Assembly: GCF_020921035.1 (NCBI RefSeq)
Contig: NC_063157.1
Location: 2,790,001 to 2,854,000 of the forward strand
DNA from: Rhodamnia argentea
Taxonomy: Eukaryota; Streptophyta; Magnoliopsida; Myrtales; Myrtaceae
Length of the DNA: 64,000 nucleotides
Direction: 5' to 3'
The position numbers and the translations under genes were made by a program. This document shows, piece by piece, positions 21,463 to 33,841 of the stretch (position 1 is the first letter of the stretch; each line of letters opens with the position of its first letter). Below the pieces are notes generated by a model, which was not told where the DNA came from, ran no database searches, and saw only the letters and a list, made by a program, of their open reading frames with translations.

Positions 21463-23612
21463 ACCCGAAATGGGGTTGTTTTTCTCAAAAGAGGATCCAA
21501 AGTGGACGTAGTCTCTGGTAAGGACCTGAAGTGAGTAATTGAGTGCCAAATAAGGACCCAAACTCCAAATCTTATTCAGAGTCAGGGGTATTTTCGTCCA
21601 AGGATTTTTTTTCTTTTTCTTTATTCATTTTCACTTTCTTTTTGTTCTGTTTTTCTTTTTTACTTCTTTTTCACAACTGGTTGTCACTTCTATCGTCAAT
21701 GATGGGATTGAACTTTAAACTTTGAACCCCCCCCAATAATCATATCACTGAGATTGCTCACACTAAGTAACTCTTTCCAGAAATCTTTCCAACGAACAGC
21801 CTATTCTTTCTGATTTGTTCCAGAAAATGAAGGTCTCAAGCCATTGTCAAGGTTTATGCCCATATGATAGTGTGCACGTTTCTGCTTTTGGGTCTCTTGC
21901 TTGGTGATTAACAATTTCACTCGAAAGAACAATTTCGTGCAGCAAGCGAACTGGGAAAAGGAGTCAAAAAAATCCTAAATCTATTGTATTGGTGCCAATT
22001 CAACCCTAAACCTTTTTTTGCTACCAATTCAGTCCTAGACATTTTACAGTTGTGCCAATTCAGTCATAAACCTTTTATTGATGCCAATTGAGTCCTAAAC
22101 CTTTTAGATTGATACCAATTCGGTCCTAAGACTTTTTGCATTTGTACAAATTAAGTCAATCTGGTCAATTTTGACCCGAAATTGCTAACATGGACATCCA
22201 TTATCCTACATGACACGGCCATTACTAATGTCGACATTTTTTAAATATTATTTAAATTATTTTAAATAAATTTTTAATATATATATGTTAAAAAAAATAT
22301 AAAATATTAAAAAAATTCACATCAACACCAATTGTTCCACGTAAGATAACCGATGTCCACGTCGGTAATTTTTGATTAAAATTGATCGAATTGACTCAAT
22401 TTGTACAAATGAAAATAGTTTTAGGATTGAATTGGCACCATTTCAAAAGATTTAGTACTTAATTGGCATCAATAAAATGTTTATGACTGAATTGGTACAA
22501 CCGTAAAATGTTTAAAATTGAATTGACAGGTAAAAAAGGTTTAGGACTGAATTGGCATCAATACAATAGATTTAGGACTTTTTTAACACTTTTCTCCAAG
22601 CGACTGTTTCAACCTCAGCTATTGTTTTTGCCTCATCAATTTCAAGTTCAAGTTCTCCCCTTCTTGCATGGATTCGATCTTTTGAAGCTCATTCTCCTTT
22701 GCCCTGCCAGTGGCTTCTTGTAGTAATACCTAGTCTGGAGACAGCCACTCGCACTCTACACCTTCCTCTCCAATTGCTACATTGTCGCCATTGACAAGTC
22801 CTATTTGAGCCTTCGACCTCGTCGGCCACCGCCCTCGACTGAAGTCCCTACCATCTTCTTGGTCAGATGGATGTCGATCAAAGCCTCGAGTACGTGCGAG
22901 CCAAGATTGAAGATTTGGCAATTTGAGAAGGTGACGGGCAGTAAATAACTTCAATCTGGCTTCTTTTCACTGAGATCGACGAGAGCCCACATGACGACGG
23001 AAAGCTCACGAGCTCGCTGGGGGAGATTCGGGAATGAAAAAAAAAATCGATTTACTTTCATTTGGTATTTTTGGTTAAATTCTTTGATTCCTCGATACTC
23101 AATCAAATCCTCTTTTTTAACGATTGAATGAACCCATACAGTCCCATATTTAGTAATTCCCAAATTCTTTCTTCTATATCGAGGATCATGGAAATGAGCA
23201 AAAATACTATTTCTTCGTAAAATTTCATTTATTGGTAGGTTAATCGAGATACCTAGATGGGGCAGTGGAATGAGAAATCGATTTCTTCATTGTTTTGCCA
23301 AGAAATCGGAATTCTCGTGGAAAGTAGTAAGATATTTGAGATTAAAATGAACAATAGATATAATTCGATTAAGACGGAGGCCTGAGGAAGGTGAGAAAAA
23401 GAAGAAAAAAAGAAACAAAACAAAAGGGAAGTGAAAATGAAGAAAGAAAAAGCGAAATAAAGAAAAAATAGCCTTGGACTAAAATGCCCCTGGCTATGAA
23501 TAAGATTGGGAGTTTGGGTCCTTATTGGAGACTCAGTTAGCCACTTTGGGTACTTATACGAGACAACGTCCACTTTGGATCCTCTTTTGAGAAAACAATC
23601 TCACTTCGGGTT
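21463..23612. mobile_element. Long inverted-repeat (fold-back) structure
   Basis: The arm 21463-21680 and the reverse complement of 23391-23612 match along about 220 bp, including TCTCAAAAGAGGATCCAAAG, TAAGGACCCAAACTCC, and a long C/T-rich tract that is G/A-rich on the other side. The arms are about 1.7 kb apart and somewhat diverged. The interior contains the second fold-back element at 21954-22596 and no intact gene. This could be a non-autonomous transposon with long terminal inverted repeats, or two copies in opposite orientation. Confidence 0.65.
21954..22596. mobile_element. Fold-back / MULE-like element with subrepeat arms, copy 1
   Basis: Both ends read, on opposite strands, TCCTAAATCTATTGTATTG. 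Each arm is built from imperfect units of about 30 bp (CCAATTCAGTCCTAAACCTTTT). A TA-rich centre separates the arms, with a conserved patch (CATGACACGG, GATGTCCACGTCGG). Near-matching CAAGCGAACTG and CAAGCGACTG flank the element (21943-21953 and 22597-22606), a decayed duplication of about 9-10 bp, as produced by Mutator-like elements. Same family as 58215-58921 and the fragment at 55108. No coding capacity. Confidence 0.75.
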
Positions 23613-24977
23613 ATTATTTGAAAATTTTCCTTTCTTCGGAAATAAATGACATAAAATGTATAGAAAATGGATGCATAAAAAAAACAGAAATCCATGGCTT
23701 CTCTATGAGATCCATAATTAAAACTTAAAAATTCTCTGACATGCAACTTCAGTCACCACAAAGTGACCGCCACGGACCCAGCGCCCGCCGGGGCGTTTGC
23801 GAGCTTCACACAACCCGCTGGTGCCATGGGGAGGAAGCCGGCGGTGTGGTCGTCGCGCATTTGTTGCGGCCAAATGGGGCTGCGATAAGCCTCCCAGGCC
23901 GGACGATCCGGCTAATCAGAATTCGGCTGAACTCGGTTCCCCGTAACTTGATAAGCCCGTGGCGGAGATTATGGACAAGGGGCGAGAAGAAGCGACGGGG
24001 CCCCTTCGAAGGGTTAAATAGTGAAGAAATGCATATAATTTTGCACGTCAGTATCATATTCCCCAGAGGCTTCCAAAGATTCCCAATTGTACGAGAATTG
24101 AATTGTAAGAGGCGCAACATCTGAAAAAGCAAATCGTACATCAATGGTAGGCCAATTCAATGGGCGAGCCAAAGCCGATCGTATGATCTTTGTTCGGGTT
24201 TACCTATAAAATTAATTTCATAAAAAATTAAAAAAATTAGCCGCCGCCATGGTTATGGGGCGGAAACGGCACCTGGGGCGAACGTTCTCGCCCGCCGCCA
24301 AAGATTTGGCCGACCGCTGAGCTCGGGGGGTGATTTGAGAATAAGTTAGCCCCGCTGCAGAGGCTGATTTGAGATAATGTCCTAAATGAAGATTTTCCTC
24401 CAGAAAACGGCTCCACTTGAGGGGCCTATTTGCAATATTCCCAAAATATTGTTCATAGAAATGGGTCGGGCCTGAGTGGATATGGCGGGCTTGAGCGGGC
24501 CGACCCGGTATAACCGATTAAAATAAATTTACGTTTTTTTTTTCTTAACACCGGGGAAATAATAAAGCATTCGGGTTCTGGGATTGGTCATTTCCCCCTC
24601 GCTCTCCCGCCTTCTTCTGCCGCGCTCCAATTTGATTCCTCGGCGAGTTCTCGTTCCCTCCCGAAAATTACCGACGAGGAATTCTCCTTTCGATTCCCGA
24701 GAAAATCGGAACTCCCCTCCAACATCCAATTCCTCCAATTCTTTCTGCAATCGAGTAGGTCGGTCGGAGTCACTCGACCCGGCCACCGGCCGGACAGTTC
24801 TGTTAGGTTTCCGAGATGATTCAGTGTTGTCAATGGCGAACTACTGGTGTTTTGTTGGCGCTGCTTGTCGATTTGTTTCGCGCAACTTTTTATTGTTTTT
24901 TTTTTTCCTTTGGAAGTTAAGCCGTTCCTTCATGATGGTGATGTGCTGGGTTTTTTTTGCGCAGTTATAAGCTCCAG
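23613..24977. other. Upstream region of the NDPK gene
   Basis: Repeat-derived GC-rich sequence (23740-24020 and 24240-24400), then the 24550-24800 stretch rich in C/T that probably holds the NDPK promoter and 5' leader. Frames at 23741-24124 and 24529-24970 exist on both strands, carry no domain and were not accepted. Confidence 0.4.
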
Positions 24978-26894
24978 ATGACGGTCCGTTTGACTCCGTT
25001 CCTGACGAGATCGCTGTTCTTCTCCTTCTTCATCTTCCTCGTGTTGTCTGTAACCAGGTAATTACAGCTATGGTTTTGTTTTCTTTTGCTGTCTGCTACT
25101 CTGATGTGCAATATCTGAAAGGTCGCTACCTCAAATCGATTGTATCAAGGTTAATGCTATACCTCGGGTGTAATAATGTCGGAAGAACTGCAATGGAAAA
25201 ATGATGCAATAGGACATATTAGGACAATGCATCTTTCCTGACTTCCCACTTCATCAGAAACTGACCTACTATTGATGTGGCTGGCTTTTGTGCTTTTTAT
25301 TCGGTCGAAGTTGCCGCACTATGAAGTAGGGTTTGGATAATTGAAATTCGGTGGTCGAAAGGAAAAAAGAATTATGAGAATTTCACAGCAGAAAATAATT
25401 GCTGTTTGTTTCTCAAATTGTGGGGCAAAATTGGTGTTTTGTGGGTTGTGATGACTTATAACTGCTCGAAGGCGTATAGGTCTTCTGGCGGTGAAGCACA
25501 AATTGAGAGAACATTGGCTATCATAAAACCAGACGGATTGTTCGGCAACCACACAGATGCTGTAAAGAAGATTATTTTGGAGTCTGGCTTCAGAATCTTG
25601 AAGGAAAAGATTGTTCAGTTAGATCAAGAAAGTGCAGCAAGCTTTTATGCTGAGCACTCCGCAAGGAGCTTCTTTCACAGCCTCGTCCAATACATGACTA
25701 GGTATATTACCTCCTGTCCTAATAGCGCAGTACTCATACTTGATATTATCATGCATATTGAAATTGTGACCTTCGTCTCCTGATTATGATCGTCTTGAAC
25801 GGCACTGTTGGTGTTCAGTTTCTGCTAGTCCAGAAGCTGCTTCCTCAACTTTTGTTTGTATTCCTATAGGTATTACAAGCTTCCTTTTCTTGTGAAAAAA
25901 GCAAAACATGCCTGGACAAATTCACAGATAACATCTTCTAGGCTTGAATTATTTTTTTTTTTTCCGGTGGAAGGGTGACCCAGCTTGGGCACTTGTTTTC
26001 ATTCTGGTTCTCATCTTCCTCCCATATGGATCATTTACTTGTTAACTCTTCATCTACCTTCGTTCTCCTTGCATGTGCACACCTAATAGTGTGCTTCTGT
26101 TAGTGGTCCAGTGTTGGTTATGGTTTTGGAAAGGGATGATGCTGTTTCTGGCTGGCGTACTTTGATTGGGCCAACAGATGCAATCAAAGCTAAAATCACT
26201 CACCCTCAAAGGTAATTAGAGCTATATAGCTTGCATCTAATTGGTTTTCTCTGTTAGGTCGTGTTGCTAATTTCTTTTCCTCCTTGAAGTTAAAAGTTTG
26301 GATTTATGAGCAAGTTTTCTAACCATTCTCAGATAGTTAACTTTCTGTCAAGTTGCTAGATGATTGTTTCTGCTTTGCTTACAGCATCAGAGCAATGTGT
26401 GGGACCGATGCTGAGAAGAATTGTGTTCACGGTTCCGATTCATCTCAATCAGCCCAACGAGAGATATCTTTTTTCTTTGACTCTATGCCTTCAGGTGAGC
26501 TTCTGTTCTTTTCAGAAAGCATATGCCTCTCTTAGATTCATTTCAGGGGGAAATATGGAGTCAACAAGTTAATGGCAATTGTACACATAGAACTTTGCCA
26601 AAATTGGAGAAGGGAAGGCTTGCCTTACACACGAATTCTTAAACTCGATAGTAAGAGTCATTTTCAGCTAAAGAAATTAAAATTTTGGATAAGCTCATAA
26701 TCTTACTGTGAAATGAAAGGCCATAGTGGAAGATGGACTAGCACAGCAAATGATGGCTTTTCTTATCCTTAGCTATTGACGCATCTTTAACTGGAGAAGC
26801 ATTGTAATTCTAATGAAGACAATGAACAGAATCATGACTTTTAACATTTATTCTACCTACAGGGCTGCAAGATATTGAACATGATGAACTGTAG
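24978..26894 (+). CDS. NDPK5: Nucleoside diphosphate kinase 5-like, ER-lumenal type
   Basis: Five exons with matching phases: 24978-25057, 25480-25701, 26104-26211, 26385-26494, 26863-26894; 183 residues. NDPK transfers the gamma-phosphate of a nucleoside triphosphate to a diphosphate through a phosphohistidine. Visible: ERTLAIIKPDG (36-46), GPTDA, and the active-site block NCVHGSDS with His152. Residues 1-26 form a hydrophobic signal peptide (LFFSFFIFLVLSV). The last four residues are HDEL, an ER-retrieval signal. The Arabidopsis NDPK5 type has the same layout, so an ER-lumen location is likely (inference). The first exon encodes only the signal peptide and the last exon essentially only the HDEL tail. 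Catalytic residues look intact. Confidence 0.88.
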
Positions 26895-28591
26895 CTGGAA
26901 AATGCAGAGTATCCCTTTGCACCTCTTAATCTCTGCTGTTGAATCCATATCAGACAGATTCCTTATCTTCTTGAGACTGGCACGGAGGATCATTTCTATA
27001 AAATTCTAGTTCTGTGTCGCTCAATTTATTGTTTTTGTTCAGCCACATTGACCTAGAGAAGCCCTCTATGTTTAGTTGTTGTCAGCTCAAAATATCTTTG
27101 TGTGTAGCTGAAGAGTACGAGCCTAAGTGTATCATTGGAGAAACAATAGTGGACCTGCTTAATCAGGTTTGCATCTCATGGCGTTTCAGGGATATTTACG
27201 TGATCATTACACACACCACAAACTACTTCTGGATTTCACCTGATATACATAGTCCAATCTTTATTCATTTAGTATGTGTCTGACTAGATTGTCCAGGATA
27301 GTTTGCATAACGTAGCACTCTTCCCTGGTTTTGTTCTTTGATGTGGTTTGTTACTTGTTGGGTACTCACGGCACACAGAAGATTCAGCTTCTATTTCTGT
27401 TATTTTGTTTGGGAAACCCACACTCTAGGTGAAGGGCTTCTGATTGCTGGCGGCCCAAGGTCTCTTGACAGGATAGTCTTTCTAGGATTAGCTGATTTGC
27501 AAAAAACACTGTGTTCAAACAACTAACAACTTTACGATGAAAAGAATACTCATCTAAAATTTGAAATGGTGCCTTCAAAATTAGGATTAGTAAGTATGAT
27601 ATGTTTTTTTTTTTTTAAAGTAGAATTCCAGTCATAGAAAAGATGTACACATGAAGGGTGAAAGAGAATGGATAAGAGAACTTGAGAAGAAATGAAAAGG
27701 ACACCATTGCACAAAGATGAAGAAGAATTAGAGCATTTGACCCCAATTTGTATATGGGGCAATCGTGACATGCTTTGAGTTGATAGTAGGCTTTCAGTAT
27801 AAAAAGCTAAAATGAGATAGGGGGCAGCTCCTTCCGGTCAAGTGTCAACAGTTCCTGTTTCCTTCCAGCCATTTGACCGAAGGATCTACTTTATTACCTC
27901 CTGGCTCTATGTCTTCAAGAGCTAAGTCCTTTTGGAGGATGTTGTGATAGATTCGGCTGATACTTTGCGCTTTGAATCTCGTATATCATTCATGCCGAGT
28001 GGGTGTGTATATTGTGCACATGGCATTGTGACTGTTTCTAGAGATAATATTTTATGACATCGATCCAAGCATAAGGATATAATTAAAAAAAAAATTGCTG
28101 CTACTGTCCTGGATTTGCCTCATTATCTGGCTGTCAACTTGCTGACCTGAAGAAGATTAAACAGAGGACAAACTGAAGGGACGATTGACTTAGAACTCTC
28201 CCTTTTTTTACCATAGGTAGGGTAGAGTTGCTTCTATCAAAGGTAGAATGTTCAAATCCGGATGTTGCCTGATGAAGAAAAAAATCTCTTACAACTGGCG
28301 CGGTTCTTTGTTCTTGGAGCAATGTTATGGTAGGATTCCTATATGTGGCAATAACTCACATCTCAGCGAAAAGAGAAGAACTAGACAGACTAAGAACTTA
28401 GAGAGCGCATTTCCTAACCTAGGTTAGGTTTGGAACGCTTTCCCTATTCATCATTCAGTTTGGTGACCTAAATCAAATATTTGCATGAGACGGCTTATCA
28501 TTATTCATTATAATAAACATAAGCAAGTGTTCCACTTTGTTTCATTGACTGCTTCGTTTGGCCTCACCACATCTTCAAGTGTCTCTAAGTC

Positions 28592-28768
28592 ATGTGGGAA
28601 TTGGTTCCTTGTATCAATCCATGCAAAGGAATAGCTGAGGATGCCCTAATATTATATGGTGGAGCTGAGAGTACTGCTGAGATGTGTGCTCCAAATGGGA
28701 GCTTGAATACGTTTCCCCTGCCTTCTGGGATTTCATCTTATTCTGCTGTTGCAAATTCTTTACTGTGA
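28592..28768 (+). CDS. Possible 58-residue coding exon, unknown
   Basis: An open frame from ATG to TGA reads MWELVPCINPCKGIAEDA and later CAPNGSLNTFPLPSGISS. Its amino-acid mix and G+C are more protein-like than the flanks. A TAA stands directly before the ATG, and an AG dinucleotide (CTCTAAG) two bases before it could be an acceptor. It might be the last exon of a lost gene, a small protein gene, or chance. Confidence 0.25.
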   Translation: MWELVPCINPCKGIAEDALILYGGAESTAEMCAPNGSLNTFPLPSGISSYSAVANSLL

Positions 28769-31340
28769 AGAGAGCAGCTATTGTGAGCAGTGCCCTATCT
28801 TCCGATCACATCTAGTGATGAAGATGTGCTTTAGAAAAGGAATCAGAAACGTGCGTGCACTCATTGCATTTGGAGATTGGGGTACATGGCCTTGTGTCTG
28901 TCTTTGCTATTACTTTGATGAGATTGTAGCTTGACTCCAGGGCTAGTTCTGTAATATATGGAAGATTTGCTCGGGACACTTGGGTTGGGTGCTTTAATTA
29001 ATGGAATGATCCAATGAAAGTCGAGCTAGTCAAATTCCAAGGTCCACCACTTTCCTGGAGGGTAGGCGTCCACATCACCCAATGTCTTAGTTTATTTTTG
29101 GTAAGACGTGTAACATTCCAGATATGGTAAGGCCGGGCTCATGGTTGCGATTAATAGCTTGGATTCTCCAACCTCTAGGCGCCTATTCGACGTGAACGCC
29201 CACATGGATCGCTTGAAATCTGGTAATATTTATTTTCCATTTTACCTTGGTGGTAGTGATTCTTCAGAATTCTCTTTCGGACTTTGGCCCTTTTGCATTT
29301 TCACACGCATCTCGAGGTGCCCCCTTTTTTTCATGATCTGTAGTGCTTCTAGGCTTCAGGGTGACGGGAGGAGTGACGATTTCCACCTAGATATATTTGA
29401 GGTTTTATCGACATTTCACTTTCCTTTAGTCGTACAGTTTTAGGTTAAGGCAAAGGCCTGGGATGTTGTGTTTCTGAACAAAGAACATCGAACAGCTATG
29501 CTCCATGGCCTTGAAGGGCGTTTCTTTTTTTTCTTCCCTCTTGATTTGCTTGAATTTGGTTAGGGAGCGACGCGAATCCATCCATACCACGCAATTCATT
29601 TTCTCCATTCATTCTTTTTTGCCCCCTCCATGGCAAACCACCATGGGAGGAGGCGGCTTTTATGCGGATGCAGGAGAGAGAAGGAGAAGTTTCGTACGTG
29701 GTCCAAGGCAGAGTACTTATGTCCACCAATGACCCCTTTTTCGGATTAATTAAAGATTAATCATGTGATCAGGGAACCTTTGTTAAATGTGACGGAGAAG
29801 TCTATGAGTGAAGTGTGTTTAGGTCAAAGTTAATCATCCTGGTAGGGGTGGAGATACTGTTTGTTAATGGCTTGATCCAATCCCGTTAAGAGATTTCTTG
29901 AAAACCTCGAGGGGCAACAATCATCTGAATTTATTTCGTCTTTTGATCGATGTGTAATTATTTTCGGGGGAGCCGGTATTTTGGCGGGCGGATAAAGAAT
30001 GAACGTAATTCCCCAATAGAGGTGGTAGAAAGTCAACTGCAATCCCTTTGGTACACGTGTTGGTCCGACACGATATGGTAGGATTGATGGCGGCGTGACA
30101 CGTAGCCAACTTTCCTGAAATGCGCAGTGTCTCGAAGTGGATAACGCAAATAAGAAAACGGGGGCATGCAAAGTATCATCTCTCTTTTTTTCCTGACAGG
30201 ATAAAAAGAATAGATTAACCTTTTTTTTTGGGGGGGGGTTGGTCTTATTTTCATGTGAGTCTTGCGTCTTGCATCTAAAAATTGATGCTTTTCGGTGGGA
30301 ATATGATCAGGGAATTTTCTAATAGTTCCCTCGTGATCGGGTTCATTTTCACTTGATTCTTTCTGTCGAAAAATTTGGCCGCAGACTATGTTATAGCTCT
30401 TTTAGCTTTTTGGAAATGAAGAAGTGCATCGGAGAATCGATCCCAAAATGGTCCAGATCCATTGCAGGTGAAGGCCAAGGACCTTCTCTGGTGCATTCGA
30501 GCCTTTAACCAAAGTCCCAAGTACAGGCAAGTTGACCACGATTTCTGATTATGCATCATCCTATCCAATTTCGATAAGCAAGTTGTCGAACCTCCTTTCT
30601 GTTGTCCTTTTTTTAATTTTATAAAGAATATAGCAAGTGGTTAACTGAAAAGCTTCTCCAGGGCATAATAAGTCTCAGATAACAAATCCTCTTTACTTAA
30701 AGAAAAATAGACAGTGAGGTTGGTCTATGTAGTTAGGCTATTAAGACTGTATTTGGAAAAAAGAAATTGAGAAATCTTGGCTCATAAACATGCTCAACAC
30801 GAGAATATTTACTCAAGTGAAGGCGCGATTAGCGATTCCGATACCTCGCACTTTTGAGGAATTAAGTTCCAAACCCCTTTGCTTCCTTCTTGCCATCTCA
30901 AGTGTTCTATCGGGAGATTTCTTTCCCTTTCTTTTACTTTTAGGAAAGCATTCTTGATTAATAAGAAAATTTCACCTGAAAGAGGAGGGGGACGTTGTCC
31001 CTCAGGACCGGACCAATATTTAGGGCATCCCCTCGTGTCGCTCCCCTTATCGTTAGATTATAGAAGCTTTCGTGTATAGAGATTTGATATCACCTTCCTT
31101 TCTCTCCACTTCATGGGGGTGTCTTTGGATCTCTGCAATTCCCCCATGATCCGACGGCTGACATAGGCGCCACTCTTTGTGGCCCTTCTTAAGGGCTTGT
31201 TCCAGAAAAAAGCTTATTTAGACCCCCATGCTTGTACGCACACGCACACATTCACAGATGAACGTAGTAAAATAACAGAGGGAATGTTTTTGTGCTGATG
31301 GGAATGTGTGTATATTAGTTGTATTTTGCCTCAGATAGAG

Positions 31341-31360
31341 AGTCAGTCAGTCAGTCAGTC
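31341..31360 (+). repeat. (GTCA)n microsatellite upstream of the DRO1-like gene
   Basis: Five AGTC repeats, about 350 bp before the ATG, probably in the promoter or leader. Confidence 0.9.
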
Positions 31361-31711
31361 GCTCAGGTGTGTTCAGTTCAAAAGCTTCGTTGAAAAGATA
31401 TATATGTTGAGTGGGAGAAAGCAAAGCTGCTTTTAGGAGCTCGAGCCCAGTGGGGGTAGCTAGCTCAGGGTGGCCATGAAATTCACCAAGGCTCCAAATC
31501 TTGAATCTGCACTCCCAAAGCTCAGTTCCCATTGGCCTTTAAGATCTGCTTTCTTCAGCACCTGGTTCTCAGTCTGTCAAGCAATCTCCCACTGAGTTTT
31601 TTCCTGCCACCCTTTCGTTTTTGTTTTTCCCCAAAAAACCGGTAATAATACGGCTTCCTACTCATACAAGAAGAGTGGAGCTTTGAGTTTTGCCTTACTG
31701 TTTCACTCAAA

Positions 31712-33841
31712 ATGAAGGTAAATGTTGTGTGAGGTCATGTTGCTTGTGGCTTTGTTTGGGTATTCCAGTCCTCTAGGAGTTATGATTAGGAATTTTTGGT
31801 TGCAGCTTTTCAGTTGGGTGCAGAACAAGTTAAGTGGTGCAAAAGGGAATGCAAAACCAGAACCAGTTCCCTCCAATAGATGTAAGTGTTCATAGACTGT
31901 ATCAGGTCAGCTCTTTTGGTTTCTTAGTGTCATGGTCAACTCTGTCATGTAAATGCCCTGCTTCATAATGGCCAGGAATATGTACTGTCTTGCTTCATAA
32001 GGTATCAAAAGAGATCTTCTGGTTCTGGCTATTTGAGCCTCTTCTTTTGTCTGCCATCTAGCCTGCTGTCTAGAATAGTTGCTTTGTGCTTTACGCAAGC
32101 GTGCACAGGTGCGGATAGAGAGATTATCGGCCTCACATTTTTACTTTTGGATCAATCATTTTAGTTCTCGAAAATATTCCTAAAGATTGGGGTCTATGAA
32201 TAAGATCTATCTGAATGGAGCATAATGTCCTCCCAAATGATCAGAGGTTGCCTAGAAGTTCCTTTTGAACATGCCAAAATGCACTTTTCTTGGTGATGAT
32301 TACTAGCAGCATTGAAATAAAACGTTAAACACAAAATTCTACTTGAATTCATAGATTCGAAGAGTACAATCTGAACAGGCAAGATGGTACCTGATGATTT
32401 TTGTCCATTCACTTTGTGTAGAAGATTTTTGGGCTCCATAGCAAGTGTTTTCAAGTGTTGGCTGTGGTCTTAATTTATCATTTGCGTTCTTTTTCTCAAC
32501 AGTGGTTTAATAAATATGCACGGCAATCTGATCATCTATAATCGACATAACTAGAGTTTTGATCAGTGAGCTTACTTCTACACTCGGATCAAGTTTTAAA
32601 TTAGTTTGGTACTTTGTTGTACAGATCCTCATGTGAAACAAGAACCAAGAGAAGAATTCAGCGACTGGCCACAGGGATTGCTGGCAATTGGAACTTTTGG
32701 GAAGAGTGATCTGGGAGAAAACCAGGAAAGCCAAAACAATCTTCAGGAAATTAACCACGAAAGCCAAAACAATCTTCAGGAAAATCAGTCTTCCTCGCCC
32801 GATTTATCAGACTTCACCTCTGAAGAAGTGGGGAAGTTACAGAAAGCTTTGACCAAACTCTTGTCCCGTAAACCGTCCACTAAAGTTGAAAGAGAAACCA
32901 CGGATCTGCCACTGGACAGGTTCCTAAACTGCCCATCAAGCTTGGAGGTCGACAGGCGGATTAGTAGCTCCTTGTGCAGCGAGCCAGGGGATAGGGAGGA
33001 GGACATTGAGCGGACTATAAGTATTATCATTGGTAAATGCAAGGAGATTTGTGCAGATAATAGCAAGAAAGCAATAGGGAAAAAGTCCATTTCGTTCCTT
33101 CTTAAGAAGATGTTCGTTTGCAGAAGCGGATTTGCACCGGGGCCTAGCTTGAGAGACCCGCTCCCCGAGTCAAGAATGGAGAAGGTACAGAGAAAACACA
33201 CGAGTTAGATCATATCAATTGTTAGATTATTTGATTTAAACCATGATCATGGTGGAAAGATCGACGGGTCAAGAAGTGCATAGTTGGAGTGCCAATCTAC
33301 TTTGGTTCATCTTCCGGAGATCTTGAAACCTCTGTATTGATCAGAAGTGTAGACAGGATGACTGCATGAATAAACTTGCTGATCCGGATTACGGATTAAG
33401 CTACCTAGCACCTAAAATTGGCAAATTGTGCACACATATGGACCATAAAAGGAAACTAATGCCTATAACTTTTCCACTTCTAGATGACAAAATCTCAGCT
33501 ATGGAATTTTCTTTTTTCCCATTTGGTGTGACTTGTCACCTTCATGCTTCTTCCTAGCAGCTTCTGAGGACATTGCTTCGCAAGAAAATGTACCCGCAAA
33601 ATACTTCTCGGGCATCGTCAATGAAGAGGTGCTTAGAGGACAAGCCGATCTCGAGAGCGGAGAAAGAAAAGCAGGAGGAAGCAGATGAAGGCTCTAAATG
33701 GGACAAGACAGATTCTGAATGTAAGTTCATTCTGGTATCATCCCAACTTCGCCTAACGAATCTAACTCACTGAAAACATCATAACAACTTGCATTCAAAT
33801 CACGCTTCCCCTTCATTGCAGATATTGTCCTGGAGATTTGA
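31712..33841 (+). CDS. DRO1: DRO1/LAZY4-like gravitropic set-point protein (IGT family)
   Basis: Five exons: 31712-31717 (only ATG AAG), 31806-31881, 32625-33184, 33561-33720, 33822-33841; 273 residues. A two-codon first exon and a very short last exon are hallmarks of this family. Conserved blocks in order: [11 protein letters not shown] at the N terminus, [17 protein letters not shown] (37-53, the IGT block), [17 protein letters not shown] (91 on), [46 protein letters not shown] and the C-terminal EAR-like IVLEI. Family knowledge: these proteins relay gravity sensing to auxin transport and set root or branch angle. C-terminal and mid-region similarity favours the LAZY4/DRO1 branch over LAZY1. 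Residues 62-80 hold a duplicated ESQNNLQE block. Confidence 0.9.
32726..32783 (+). repeat. 33-bp tandem duplication inside the DRO1-like gene
   Basis: The unit GAAAGCCAAAACAATCTTCA repeats at a 33-bp spacing (32726 and 32759), with the first 25 bases identical. It keeps the frame and adds 11 residues in a linker between conserved blocks. Confidence 0.9.

Larger units (their letters stand above)
26895..31711. other. Long stretch without a firm gene
   Basis: Follows the NDPK gene and precedes the DRO1-like gene. Two exon-like islands stand out: 27104-27163 (bounded by GTGTAG and GTTTGC, reading EEYEPKCIIGETIVDLLNQ) and an open frame at 28592-28768. I could not join them into a model. Poly(T) runs at 27605-27616 and 30222-30230, G runs at 30231-30238 and a GTCA microsatellite at 31341-31360 are also present. 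The last 300 bp presumably include the DRO1-like promoter and leader. Confidence 0.4.

Noticed and set aside
23741-24144. 127- and 112-residue frames on opposite strands upstream of the NDPK gene
   Set aside because: GC-rich mirror frames with no recognised motif. An apparent MGRKPAVWSS start resembles a MYB only in its first three residues and soon meets a stop.
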